A stretch of 64,000 bases of DNA, taken from Lunatibacter salilacus. GTDB taxonomy: Bacteria; Bacteroidota; Bacteroidia; Cytophagales; Cyclobacteriaceae. The notes beneath the pieces were generated by a model. It ran no database searches and was not told the DNA's origin. It saw only the letters and a program-made list of their open reading frames with translations. Numbering within the stretch: position 1 is the stretch's first letter; every line of letters starts with the position of its first letter. Location: NCBI RefSeq assembly GCF_009797935.1, contig NZ_VOLC01000001.1, positions 434,001-498,000 of the forward strand, written 5' to 3'. The position numbers and the translations under genes are program-made. Shown in pieces: positions 57,401-64,000 of the stretch.

Positions 57401-57566
57401 GGCTGATTTGCAAAGACCTCTCGTTTACAGCGTGATTGGCGGTTTGACTATTGGGACGTTCACTGCCCTGTTTTTTGTGCCGTTGGCCTATTGGTTTACA
57501 GTTCGGGGAGGTCGTTCAAACCAAATTTTGACAGAAAAACTGGCAACGAGCAAAAGCATGAGATAG
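54486..57566 (+). CDS. RND efflux permease
   Basis: 1026 residues, the typical RND size: 12 membrane helices in two sets of six, with large periplasmic loops after TM1 and TM7. In TM4 the motif GLALGLGMLIDNSIIVLDNI has a single Asp (D-N) where multidrug AcrB has D-D, so the pump resembles the CzcA/MdtB-like Bacteroidota group. The C-terminal half has GLVVMLGIMVNDAILKIDTI. It exports an unknown hydrophobic or toxic compound using the proton gradient, with the preceding adaptor. The gene pair may share a channel protein elsewhere. Confidence 0.93.
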   Translation: MVRFLLARPIAVGMTFLALIVFSVIVFRTLPISLLPPIDVPQIVVKVNYANASPESIEQNVLRPIREGLLTLNGLENMESKAGSEVGNIRLTFDFQTKMELAYIDVNEKIDRLTNSLPEDLPRPQVIRINTNDIPIVRVQVIPKEGTDYAQVSLLVDNVLKKRLEQLEGVALVDINGKQERLIAVAPDRAALAGLGMTEQNIIDAIQAGNSELPGISVEDGQFRYYLRMATRLDTPEDIMALPVRKDGGSAITLSKVAQVGYELAKPMGYHLYNGNESLVVTVHKQAAAKMNELMPLVYDAVENFKGDYPQVDFELTQDQSMLLNAGISNLQTSLLFGGIFAFGVLFLFMGNFRMPIIIGISLPSSLIISFLVFYFFNISINVISLSGLALGLGMLIDNSIIVLDNISRKRREGLGIFEACVTGVNEVMSALISSVLTTLAVFVPLIFLSGISGALFYDQAISVAAILSVSLLVAFILLPLLYKLFFANREGEVVKEDSRFFLLLLRGYKGIYKQLFANRAISLLVLLALIPLLLSISQILPVSGLPPIQKFDVMLQVDWNEPIHATENKLRIQTLLDEMGGNYNHAESDIGVRQFLLFEGESSIQQATLYLMFSDQEQKDRQEEWLSKYLRQRFPQATVELQDAPNAFDQLFSSDLPNYEVRWKDLVSKRPIDEPRMDQWLGELPVTEWERGPSLQKESSVVFRIDQEKLALYGVSVDQLLQQVQKLFGSYLITDIKRFGEITPIKLKESPADFLQLLRNNYVYGVDQTPYLLSNFVTAAYDNHYKYVTADRSGVFQSILLTASNPTIHDNELQKWGSSRNLSIDFTGQYFQDQETIRQLIGILMISVLLLYFILAAQFESFIQPLIVILTLPLGVGGSFLVLWLTGTSLNVMSAIGLVVMLGIMVNDAILKIDTINRLRWQYARISGLSSRQVLDKALYQAGEIRLKPIIMTSVTTILALLPVIFSAGLGADLQRPLVYSVIGGLTIGTFTALFFVPLAYWFTVRGGRSNQILTEKLATSKSMR

Positions 57567-57667
57567 CTACCTAAACCTGAATAAAATAGTCTTCCAGAAG
57601 ATAAGTAGTTTCTTTTTGAAGAACAAATTAGTATTAGATTGCACAGTATATCTAGAAAAAAATTATT

Positions 57668-58675
57668 TTATTTATCCAAGTTTATTCTTTCCGCTTTCTG
57701 TACAATTTGATGGATGATTTGGTCGAGTTCGCATGCCGAGTCTAAGATCATTTTGTTAAGAGCGTCCTTCCCTAGATCTTCTTCTAAAGTATCCATGGAT
57801 TGAACCAGCCCCATTAGGCGGGAGAGGGGGGACCGTACGACATGAGACTGCATCCATGCAATTTCTTGAAGGCGGGTATTTTGATCTTCTACCGTTTCGA
57901 TATATTTCACCTGTTTGGTGATGTCATGGGCCAATATTACTTGGGCCTTTTTTCCCAAAAAATCGATATAGTTCCCTTTAATTTCTACCGTTATTATATC
58001 CCCATTTTTTTTAAGGTGCCTAACAACCACAGAATCTGGAAAAGGCATCCCCTCCTCAAGCTTTTTTATGAGTTCTTCCCAGGTTTTGTAATCTTCTCTG
58101 GGCCGGATATCCGGCAATCGCATAGAAAGAAATTCCTCCCTGCTATAGCCGTAGTGATTAATAGCCGCCTGATTCACATCCAAAAAGTTGTAGCTGTCGC
58201 AGCAATACAAATACATGGGAATGGGACTAAGGTGAAAAAGGTCCTTGTATCGCTTTTCAGAATCCATAAGTCGCTCGGAGGCCTGTTTACGGCCTAGACT
58301 ATAGACGATGCTTTTATGTAGGATACTTGGTGTAATTTCGTCTTTAATCAAATAATCGGCTACCCCGTGTGCCAAACTCTCAATCCCAAAGGCTTCATTA
58401 TTATATCCGGTCAACACTATAAGACAAGTATCTTCGGCTAATTGAGCTATTTCCTGAATAAGTTCTTTCCCATATTTATCCGGTAAGGTCAGGTCCAACA
58501 GGATTAGATCATACCCTCTATTTATCGATAATTGATCTTTTGCCTGTCGGAAGCTTGTTGCCGTATAAATCTCCGGATCCTCCAATCCCTCACGTAAATA
58601 CTCCTCAATTAAAAAAAGGTCTCCCTCATTATCCTCCACAACCAACACTCGGTAAGAAACCATTGCCTTATTCAT
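57668..58675 (-). CDS. REC-PAS-DHp signalling protein lacking a histidine kinase ATPase domain
   Basis: 335 residues. A response-regulator receiver domain (about 8-125) with acceptor Asp in LILLDLTLPDKYG, acidic EDNEGD at the start and conserved Lys in DYLIKDE. Then a PAS domain (about 135-250; YKDLFHLSPIPMYLY and GYSREEFLSMRLPDIRPRED). The last 75 residues are a dimerisation/phosphotransfer helix pair with AWMQSHVVRSPLSRLMGL (His-x-x-x-x-P, H-box-like). No HATPase_c follows: the ORF ends. So it cannot autophosphorylate alone and may act as a phosphoacceptor or phosphatase, in a branch of another kinase. No partner kinase is adjacent. Confidence 0.85.
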   Translation of the reverse strand: MNKAMVSYRVLVVEDNEGDLFLIEEYLREGLEDPEIYTATSFRQAKDQLSINRGYDLILLDLTLPDKYGKELIQEIAQLAEDTCLIVLTGYNNEAFGIESLAHGVADYLIKDEITPSILHKSIVYSLGRKQASERLMDSEKRYKDLFHLSPIPMYLYCCDSYNFLDVNQAAINHYGYSREEFLSMRLPDIRPREDYKTWEELIKKLEEGMPFPDSVVVRHLKKNGDIITVEIKGNYIDFLGKKAQVILAHDITKQVKYIETVEDQNTRLQEIAWMQSHVVRSPLSRLMGLVQSMDTLEEDLGKDALNKMILDSACELDQIIHQIVQKAERINLDK

Positions 58676-58862
58676 TCAACTACACATTATTTATAAAAAA
58701 AGGACAGTACACTCCATAAAACCTTTCCTTAATTTTAAATTTTTAAATTAATTAATTAAGAAATATAGTCAAATACACTTAGAAATTATACATATGCGGA
58801 AAATTGTTGATGTTCATGGGATAAACCAATAGCTTCATCAACTTACGTTTGGTGCCCTCCTA

Positions 58863-59792
58863 CTACCCCTTTTTCCTAAAAGCCCTTCCAGGAAACTCTA
58901 TCCGAAACGAATCGATATTTCCATTGTCCTGAAGAGTTACGTAGGCGGTTTTACCATCTATGCCTCCAAAGGCGATATTGGAAGGTTTGCTTCCAGACAT
59001 AACTATCTCTTGAAGCAATTCACCGTCAGGAGAAATTTTTGCTACTGTTCCCTTTCCATGCCGGGTAATATAAAGGTTTCCGGCAGTATCACACCGCATA
59101 CCATCCATCCCAAAATCCTCAAATTGAATAAGGAGGCGTTTATTGCTTATTTCGCCTTTAGGGGAAAGGTCATAAGCCCATACATTCCGTTGTACCGATT
59201 CATTGACATAAAGGGTTTTATTGTCGGGACTTACTTCAACTCCATTCGTAGTCCCCATGCTGGACTCCAGCAGCACAAATTCTCCGGAAACATCGACACG
59301 CCACAAATTTCCAGTACCGTTTTTCCAGCTTGGATCAGAGGCAAATACAATATCATTGTCCATAATGGCAATATCATTAGGCTGATTCAGTTCAGGGTGA
59401 TGCGCATAGACGTTGATTTCAAGGGTATTCATGTCTACCTGCAGTACATTGTGTCCCGTATAGTCTGCAATCAACATCTCCCCATTACTGTTAAATCGAA
59501 TCCCATTTCCTGTACTCCCGACGGGCAACTCAATGAATAGGGAAACTTCGCCTTTGGGGGTAACTTTTCCGATGGTGCCTTCTCTAAAAACATTGACTAC
59601 ATATAGGTTACCGAAATCGTCCACCGCCGGACCCTCAATTCCGGAAGTAAACTCCCCTCCGGTCGTAAAGGGTTTGGCTTGATAAAAAACTTCCTGTTCT
59701 CGATTTTCCATTTCATTATTCAGGTTTTGCTTACTTGGGGAGTTACAGGCAATCATCAGATAGATTGGCACTATAAAGTATTTAATTTTCAT
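58863..59792 (-). CDS. SMP-30/gluconolactonase-like beta-propeller lipoprotein
   Basis: 309 residues from the ATG at 59792; a frame extension upstream (to 59825) lacks a signal. Lipoprotein signal with LMIAC, then NSPSKQN. A six-bladed propeller with SMP-30/LRE features: SGIEGPAVDDFGNLYVVN, NGIRFNSNGEMLIADY (Asn and Asp that bind the metal), NQPNDIAIMDN, TNGVEVSPDNKTLYVNES and MDGMRCDTAGNLYITR. Many members hydrolyse lactones of sugar acids in a Ca2+- or Zn2+-dependent way; the exact reaction here is unknown. It is divergent from the Tat-RidA gene, so the two may share a role. Confidence 0.85.
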   Translation of the reverse strand: MKIKYFIVPIYLMIACNSPSKQNLNNEMENREQEVFYQAKPFTTGGEFTSGIEGPAVDDFGNLYVVNVFREGTIGKVTPKGEVSLFIELPVGSTGNGIRFNSNGEMLIADYTGHNVLQVDMNTLEINVYAHHPELNQPNDIAIMDNDIVFASDPSWKNGTGNLWRVDVSGEFVLLESSMGTTNGVEVSPDNKTLYVNESVQRNVWAYDLSPKGEISNKRLLIQFEDFGMDGMRCDTAGNLYITRHGKGTVAKISPDGELLQEIVMSGSKPSNIAFGGIDGKTAYVTLQDNGNIDSFRIEFPGRAFRKKG

Positions 59793-59969
59793 AGATGATG
59801 AATTAATTTGCGCCCTATACCACATTTGTTATCAGTAAGCGATTTATTAAAATTTCACAACTTCTTAAAAATACAACCAATATTCCAAATTTGCTGCCAT
59901 TTGAAAGATATTTTGGAGAAAAGTGGAAAAATAAGACCGGAAGGTAATTTTCAATCCGGGTTTAAACTA

Positions 59970-59977
59970 TAATTTTG
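59970..59977 (+). promoter_or_regulatory. Candidate -7 element for the RidA/BASS genes
   Basis: TAATTTTG, an exact TAnnTTTG match, 106 bp before the RidA start. No good -33 TTG is seen at the typical spacing. It would give a leader of about 100 nt for the RidA-symporter transcript. Confidence 0.35.
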
Positions 59978-60083
59978 AGTTTGCAATAAATAGAAGTCAT
60001 CGCTAAAGGAAAAGCATTTGCAGAAATAATAATAATACCATAAATTCAATGGTTTTTAATTAATCTTGTATAATTCACCTATC

Positions 60084-60545
60084 ATGAAAAAAATAGAAAG
60101 AAGATCAACCCTCAAAAAACTATTTGCGTCCCTCGCCGGATTTGCCGGAATTAGCGCGGTAGCGAACGCCAACACCGATGCCGCACTGGAGAAAGAAGTT
60201 TTTAATATAGTAGAGGAGCAGGATGTCCCCCTGTTTTCTGGGGCTACCAAATTGGGAAATATGGTTTTTATTGCAGGAAAAGGAGCCCATTTTGACGGCG
60301 ACATCAAAGCCCATACAGACCACGTCCTAAAAGAATTGGAAAAGGAACTGGTAAAAGCAGGATCTTCCATGGAAAAAGTCTTAAAAGTTAGTGTGTTTTT
60401 GCACGACTTGAATGATTATGCGGGAATGAATGAAGTCTTTCGCGGACGCTTCGGCAAAAAGCCACCAGTAAGAACCACAGTAGCCACATATGGCGGCGTA
60501 CCTGGCGATTCCTTGGTAGAAATGGACTGTATTGCCTATATTTAA
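60084..60545 (+). CDS. RidA family protein with a Tat-like signal peptide
   Basis: 153 residues from the ATG at 60084. The first 35 residues look like a twin-arginine signal: KKIERRSTLKKLFASLAGFA, ending near AVANA. The mature part is a RidA/YjgF/L-PSP domain (LFSGATKLGNMVFIAGKG, then HTDHVLKELEKELVKAGS and MEKVLKVSVFLHDLNDY, and a C-terminal Arg in PPVRTTVATYGG, in the position of the substrate-binding Arg). RidA hydrolyses reactive imines or enamines. An exported form is unusual because the substrates are normally cytoplasmic. Two symporter genes follow 42 bp downstream. Confidence 0.85.
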   Translation: MKKIERRSTLKKLFASLAGFAGISAVANANTDAALEKEVFNIVEEQDVPLFSGATKLGNMVFIAGKGAHFDGDIKAHTDHVLKELEKELVKAGSSMEKVLKVSVFLHDLNDYAGMNEVFRGRFGKKPPVRTTVATYGGVPGDSLVEMDCIAYI

Positions 60546-60587
60546 CGTTAGAAATTCTTTATAATAGACCCCTAAACCTCCGGCCAC

Positions 60588-61682
60588 TTGAAGCAAGAAA
60601 AATTATTCCAAGGATTTATAGTCGCAGCATTTGTTATTCTATTAATTGCTCTTACACTGATCTTCATGGGAAATACACCCTCCTCGGGGCCCTTGTTAAT
60701 CGGGTTTTTTATACTTCTTGGCATCGGGTTTAGGGGTTTTCATCGACTCAAAGGGTACACATACACTGCGATGATTTTCGCAGGAGTTACAGCGGCCATG
60801 TTTTATCCACACCATCTTACCGAATATGACGGATATGCATACAGCAACCTTATTACTCCCTTGATTCAGATCATCATGTTTGGCATGGGCACATCGATGT
60901 CGGTCAATGATTTTGTAGGGGTTGCAAAAATGCCCAAAGGTGTTTTTATCGGCTTAGGTGCTCAAATAACCATAATGCCTTTATTGGGCTTTACCCTAGC
61001 CAGCTTTAGTGGCTTCGCTCCTGAGATAGCTGCCGGCATCATACTTATCGGCTGCTCTCCTTCCGGCCTTGCTTCTAATGTAATGGCCTATTTAGCAAAA
61101 GCGAATTTGGCTTTATCCATCACCATCACAGCAGTGGCTACCATCTTGGCACCATTTACTACACCTTTATTAATGAAGCTGTTAGCTGGTACCTTTATCC
61201 AAATAGATGTCTGGGATATGATGTGGAGCATAGTAAAAATGGTCATTTTTCCAATAGGAGGAGGCTTGTTGTTTAATCGCTTTCTCAGTGGCAAAGCCAA
61301 ATGGCTCGATGATGCCATGCCGCTGGTATCCATGATTGGGATTGGAATCATCATTACCATCATCACGGCAGCAGGCAGGGACAGCCTCTTGGATATCGGA
61401 GGTTTGTTAATTATACTCGTTTTGATTCACAATCTTATGGGATATAATTTGGGATATTGGATAAGTAGGCTTTTCCGATTAAGGGAAGGAGACTGTAGGA
61501 CAATTGCGCTTGAAGTTGGGATGCAAAATGGTGGTTTGGCCTCCGGTCTGGCAAAAGAAATGGGTAAAATAGCCACTGTGGGATTAGCAGCTGCCGTATT
61601 TGGACCGTTGATGAATATCACCGGCTCAGTGCTGGCATCCTACTGGCACCGCAAACCTCCCAAAGATGATATACCCGAATAA
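60588..61682 (+). CDS. Bile acid:sodium symporter family protein, first of a tandem pair
   Basis: 364 residues of the BASS family with about ten membrane helices. The only start that keeps the first helix is a TTG at 60588: from the in-frame TAA at 60573 there is no ATG until about 27 codons inside. Family features: GAQITIMPLLGFTLA, AGIILIGCSPSGLASNVMAYLAKANLALSITIT (TM4 Na+ site), and LEVGMQNGGLASGLAKE (TM9 Na+ site). The substrate may be an organic acid rather than a bile acid. It is about 60% identical, by eye, to the next gene. Confidence 0.9.
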   Translation: MKQEKLFQGFIVAAFVILLIALTLIFMGNTPSSGPLLIGFFILLGIGFRGFHRLKGYTYTAMIFAGVTAAMFYPHHLTEYDGYAYSNLITPLIQIIMFGMGTSMSVNDFVGVAKMPKGVFIGLGAQITIMPLLGFTLASFSGFAPEIAAGIILIGCSPSGLASNVMAYLAKANLALSITITAVATILAPFTTPLLMKLLAGTFIQIDVWDMMWSIVKMVIFPIGGGLLFNRFLSGKAKWLDDAMPLVSMIGIGIIITIITAAGRDSLLDIGGLLIILVLIHNLMGYNLGYWISRLFRLREGDCRTIALEVGMQNGGLASGLAKEMGKIATVGLAAAVFGPLMNITGSVLASYWHRKPPKDDIPE

Positions 61683-61700
61683 TCTTCATATAGCTTATCT

Positions 61701-62789
61701 TTGAATATCCGGAGAATTTCCATTTCGCTAGTTGCAATTTCATCACTGGGACTGGTATTGGCGACATATTTATTTTGGGTTGGTGCCAATTCAATTGCGG
61801 GAGCTTCCTTGTTGGCATTCTTGACACTTTTGGGTCTAGGTTTTTCTCTGCACCCCTTATTGAAAGGATACCTCTATACGTTAATGATCTTTGTCGCTGC
61901 CACTGTGGCCCTTCTTTATCCCCAGCCATTCACTGAATTTAGGGGTTATCCGCTCAGTCAACTTATCATCCCTCTATTACAGTTTGTCATGTTCGGAATG
62001 GGAAGCTCCATGACCATCCAAGATTTCTCCGGAGTAGTAAAAATGCCCAAGGGTGTATTGGTTGGATTGGGATGCCAGCTTACCTTTATGCCGCTATCTG
62101 GCCTGCTGATCGCCCAATGGAGTGGGCTTCCCACCGAAATTGCCGCTGGAATAATTTTGGTAGGTTGCTCACCAAGTGGAGTGGCATCGAATGTAATCAG
62201 TTTTCTGGCCCGGGCAAATTTAGCGCTATCCATTACAATCACTGCATTATCTACGCTGCTTGCTCCACTGACCACACCCTTGCTGATGGGTTGGCTGGCT
62301 GGATCCTATATCGAAATCAATGTATGGGATATGATGTGGAGCATATTCAAGCTGGTTATTTTTCCCATTGCAGCAGGCCTACTTTTTAACCGTGTCCTTC
62401 AGGACAAAGCATATTGGCTGCAAAAATTGATGCCAACGGCTTCCATGATTGTGATTGCCTTAGTCATCGTTTTAATCACTGCATCTGGTCGGGACAATTT
62501 ACTTGATATCGGTGGACTCCTGTTAATTATCGTCTTATTTCACAACCTTCTTGGTTACAATTTAGGCTACTGGGCCGCGAGGGTTTTTGGGCTTGATGAG
62601 CGCGATAGCCGAACCATTGCTTTGGAGGTTGGGCTGCAAAATGGAGGTATGGCCGGAGGTTTGGCAAAAGAGATGGGCAAACTGGCTACAGTAGGACTGG
62701 CACCGGCAGTTTTCAGCGTACTTCAGAATATTACCGGATCCATTCTGGCTTCTTTCTGGCATAAAAATCCGCCAAAACCTAAGGAGTAA
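61701..62789 (+). CDS. Bile acid:sodium symporter family protein, second of a tandem pair
   Basis: 362 residues, again starting at TTG (61701). It lies in the same frame as the upstream gene, six codons past its TAA, and has no ATG until the third helix. Motifs match its partner: AAGIILVGCSPSGVASNVISFLARANLALSITIT and LEVGLQNGGMAGGLAKEMG. A duplication is obvious, and the two products may form a pair or import related acids. In-frame reading past the first stop could join the two, but no readthrough signal is visible. A 457-bp spacer separates it from the SusC gene. Confidence 0.9.
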   Translation: MNIRRISISLVAISSLGLVLATYLFWVGANSIAGASLLAFLTLLGLGFSLHPLLKGYLYTLMIFVAATVALLYPQPFTEFRGYPLSQLIIPLLQFVMFGMGSSMTIQDFSGVVKMPKGVLVGLGCQLTFMPLSGLLIAQWSGLPTEIAAGIILVGCSPSGVASNVISFLARANLALSITITALSTLLAPLTTPLLMGWLAGSYIEINVWDMMWSIFKLVIFPIAAGLLFNRVLQDKAYWLQKLMPTASMIVIALVIVLITASGRDNLLDIGGLLLIIVLFHNLLGYNLGYWAARVFGLDERDSRTIALEVGLQNGGMAGGLAKEMGKLATVGLAPAVFSVLQNITGSILASFWHKNPPKPKE

Positions 62790-63246
62790 GTGAGTAAATC
62801 CATAGTTTGCGTAATCCAGTATACAGCCTCATTCAAACGATTCAGCCCAACCCTATATAATGGATAGACTTCAATTCCTTTCTAAAGTTAAAATTGCTTG
62901 TTTTACCAAATTATTGCCTTGATAACGCAATTCCAACAAGCCGTCACTTAAATTTTATATTTCATCTATTAACTTTATTAATAATATCACTAAAGAATTA
63001 AGGTTTTTTTAAAAAAATAGTAGATTCCTTTCATAAAGAAATCAGAAATATCTAAGTTTAGCTTTTCAATGTCATTGACCTTTTTATGCGAATAGGTAGT
63101 TGCCATATGATATTTTCGCTAAATTAAATATTTAAAAATTAACCTTAAATGTAAATGATCCACAAAGTTCGATTTTAGTAAAAATTTCAAGTCGATAGTC
63201 CGGCAAACCTTCAAAGTATTTTATTTCTAAACTAAATATCCTAATT
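62790..63246. other. Spacer between the symporter pair and the partial SusC
   Basis: 457 bp, strongly AT-rich, no gene. The T7A7 palindrome (63004-63017) is not backed by GC pairs, so it is a weak terminator candidate at best. A promoter for the SusC gene must lie in the last 150 bp, but I do not find an exact TAnnTTTG. Confidence 0.4.
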
Positions 63247-64000
63247 ATGATAAAAATTTTATCAATCTCGTGTGGGTTGATTTTCATGCTTTTTATGAGC
63301 ATCCAAGTCAACGCCCAAACTCGCATCCTGACAGGTACTGTCGTGTCTGAAGTGGATGGTACGCCGATTCCAGGTGTTTCTGTCTTGGATAGGACAAATC
63401 AAACAGGAACAGCCACGGACATGGACGGAAAGTATTCCATCAGTGTCAATGATAACACCATTTTAGTATTTTCCTTCATCGGATTTTCAAGTCAGGAGTT
63501 CACGGTAGGAAATCGCAGCCAACTTGACGTGACACTCGCTGAAGACGCAAGTGAATTGGGTGAAGTGGTGGTAACCGCTTTGGGTTTGACCAAAGAAAAG
63601 AGAAAACTTGGGTATGCTATTACCACGGTCAGCAGTGATGTTATGGACAAGGCTCGGGAACCAAACGTAGCAAACTCTTTGGTAGGACAAGTTGCAGGCC
63701 TTGTGGTAAAAGGTACCAACGGAGGACCTCAGGGATCTGCCAATATTGTGCTTCGGGGTCTTCCCAGTATTTCAGGTTCAGGATCACCGCTTTTCGTAAT
63801 TAATGGGGTACCCATGGATAATACGCAGCGAGGTTCAGCGGGCGAATGGGGTGGATCGGACAATGGGGATGGTATAGGCAATCTTAGCCCTGATGATATT
63901 GAATCGATGACTGTTCTTAAAGGACAAGCGGCGTCTGCCCTTTATGGTGCCAGAGCGTCAAATGGCGTTATTTTGGTTACCACCAAAGGTGCGAAAAAAG
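63247..64000 (+). CDS. SusC/RagA-type TonB-linked outer membrane protein (5' part only)
   Basis: 251 codons from the ATG at 63247, cut by the window's right edge. Signal peptide ends at VNAQ; then a carboxypeptidase-regulatory-like domain (about 25-100: LTGTVVSEVDGTPIPGVSVL, GTATDMDGKYSISV), then the plug with LGEVVVTALGLTKEKRKLGY, VINGVPMDNT and VLKGQAASALYGARASNGVI, all SusC markers. Unlike the 16.1-kb receptor it has no STN domain, so it is not directly tied to a FecR/sigma pair. The TSS is far from the symporters; by position it could import the substrate that they then take across the inner membrane. Confidence 0.93.
   Translation, partial: MIKILSISCGLIFMLFMSIQVNAQTRILTGTVVSEVDGTPIPGVSVLDRTNQTGTATDMDGKYSISVNDNTILVFSFIGFSSQEFTVGNRSQLDVTLAEDASELGEVVVTALGLTKEKRKLGYAITTVSSDVMDKAREPNVANSLVGQVAGLVVKGTNGGPQGSANIVLRGLPSISGSGSPLFVINGVPMDNTQRGSAGEWGGSDNGDGIGNLSPDDIESMTVLKGQAASALYGARASNGVILVTTKGAKK

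Noticed and set aside
57842-58297. 151-aa plus-strand ORF
   Set aside because: Inside the REC-PAS gene on the opposite strand; no recognisable protein features.
59010-59540. 176-aa plus-strand ORF
   Set aside because: Mirror of the SMP-30-like gene, whose propeller motifs are clear on the other strand.
63004-63017. T7A7 palindrome as a terminator
   Set aside because: It has no GC pairs and would not form a stable stem in RNA.

Overview
The window looks like chromosome from a Bacteroidota member, most likely a Cytophagales / Cyclobacteriaceae-type marine or soil bacterium. Reasons: SusC/SusD outer-membrane pairs, an ECF sigma/FecR pair, many lipoproteins and OM beta-barrels, a YtxJ bacillithiol-type protein, DUF4403, GIN-domain, BatD and DUF4212 families, weak or absent Shine-Dalgarno sites, and several TAnnTTTG (-7) promoter matches. 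Base composition is moderately AT-rich. The assignment is an inference from gene content; no marker gene was compared. I see no rRNA, tRNA, CRISPR array, intact insertion sequence or prophage.

Layout. 1-4.6 kb (mostly minus): C-terminally cut nhaA, a nucleotidyltransferase with a small overlapping partner gene, a front-end-type fatty acid desaturase, and an NAD-precursor salvage pair (pnuC plus NadR-like kinase). 4.8-12 kb: two tandem OM barrel proteins, an RsmI-like methylase, DUF2905, an alkylglycerol-monooxygenase-like membrane hydroxylase, two lipoproteins of unknown role with a decayed Rpn/PD-(D/E)XK transposase tail between them, and a GIN-domain lipoprotein. 12.2-24.1 kb: a Tat-exported Gfo/Idh/MocA oxidoreductase divergent from a sigma/FecR/SusC/SusD locus ending in two F5/8C-like lipoproteins, with no glycoside hydrolase. 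24.4-29.3 kb: a glycine-rich TonB-type OM protein, YtxJ and DUF4403.

29.3-36.1 kb is one minus-strand acetate module: DUF4212, Na+/solute symporter, acetyl-CoA synthetase, a cNMP/CBS/DUF294 regulator and a DnaQ-like exonuclease. 36.5-44.7 kb is mostly housekeeping: ZIP transporter, ApbE, RuvB, QueG, BatD, chorismate synthase and a DAACS symporter. 45.2-57.6 kb: KatG, a truncated patatin remnant, SbcCD, an RlpA-like protein, and an RND adaptor/permease pair. 57.7-64 kb: a REC-PAS-DHp protein without an ATPase domain, an SMP-30-like lipoprotein divergent from a Tat-type RidA protein, two tandem bile-acid:sodium-symporter paralogues that both appear to start at TTG, and the first 251 codons of another SusC that runs off the window.

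No single spectacular new system is evident. The best candidates for new biology are the acetate module with its nucleotide-sensing regulator, the RidA/BASS/SMP-30/SusC cluster, the regulated SusCD locus without CAZymes, the nucleotidyltransferase/small-protein pair, and the AGMO-like ether-lipid hydroxylase.
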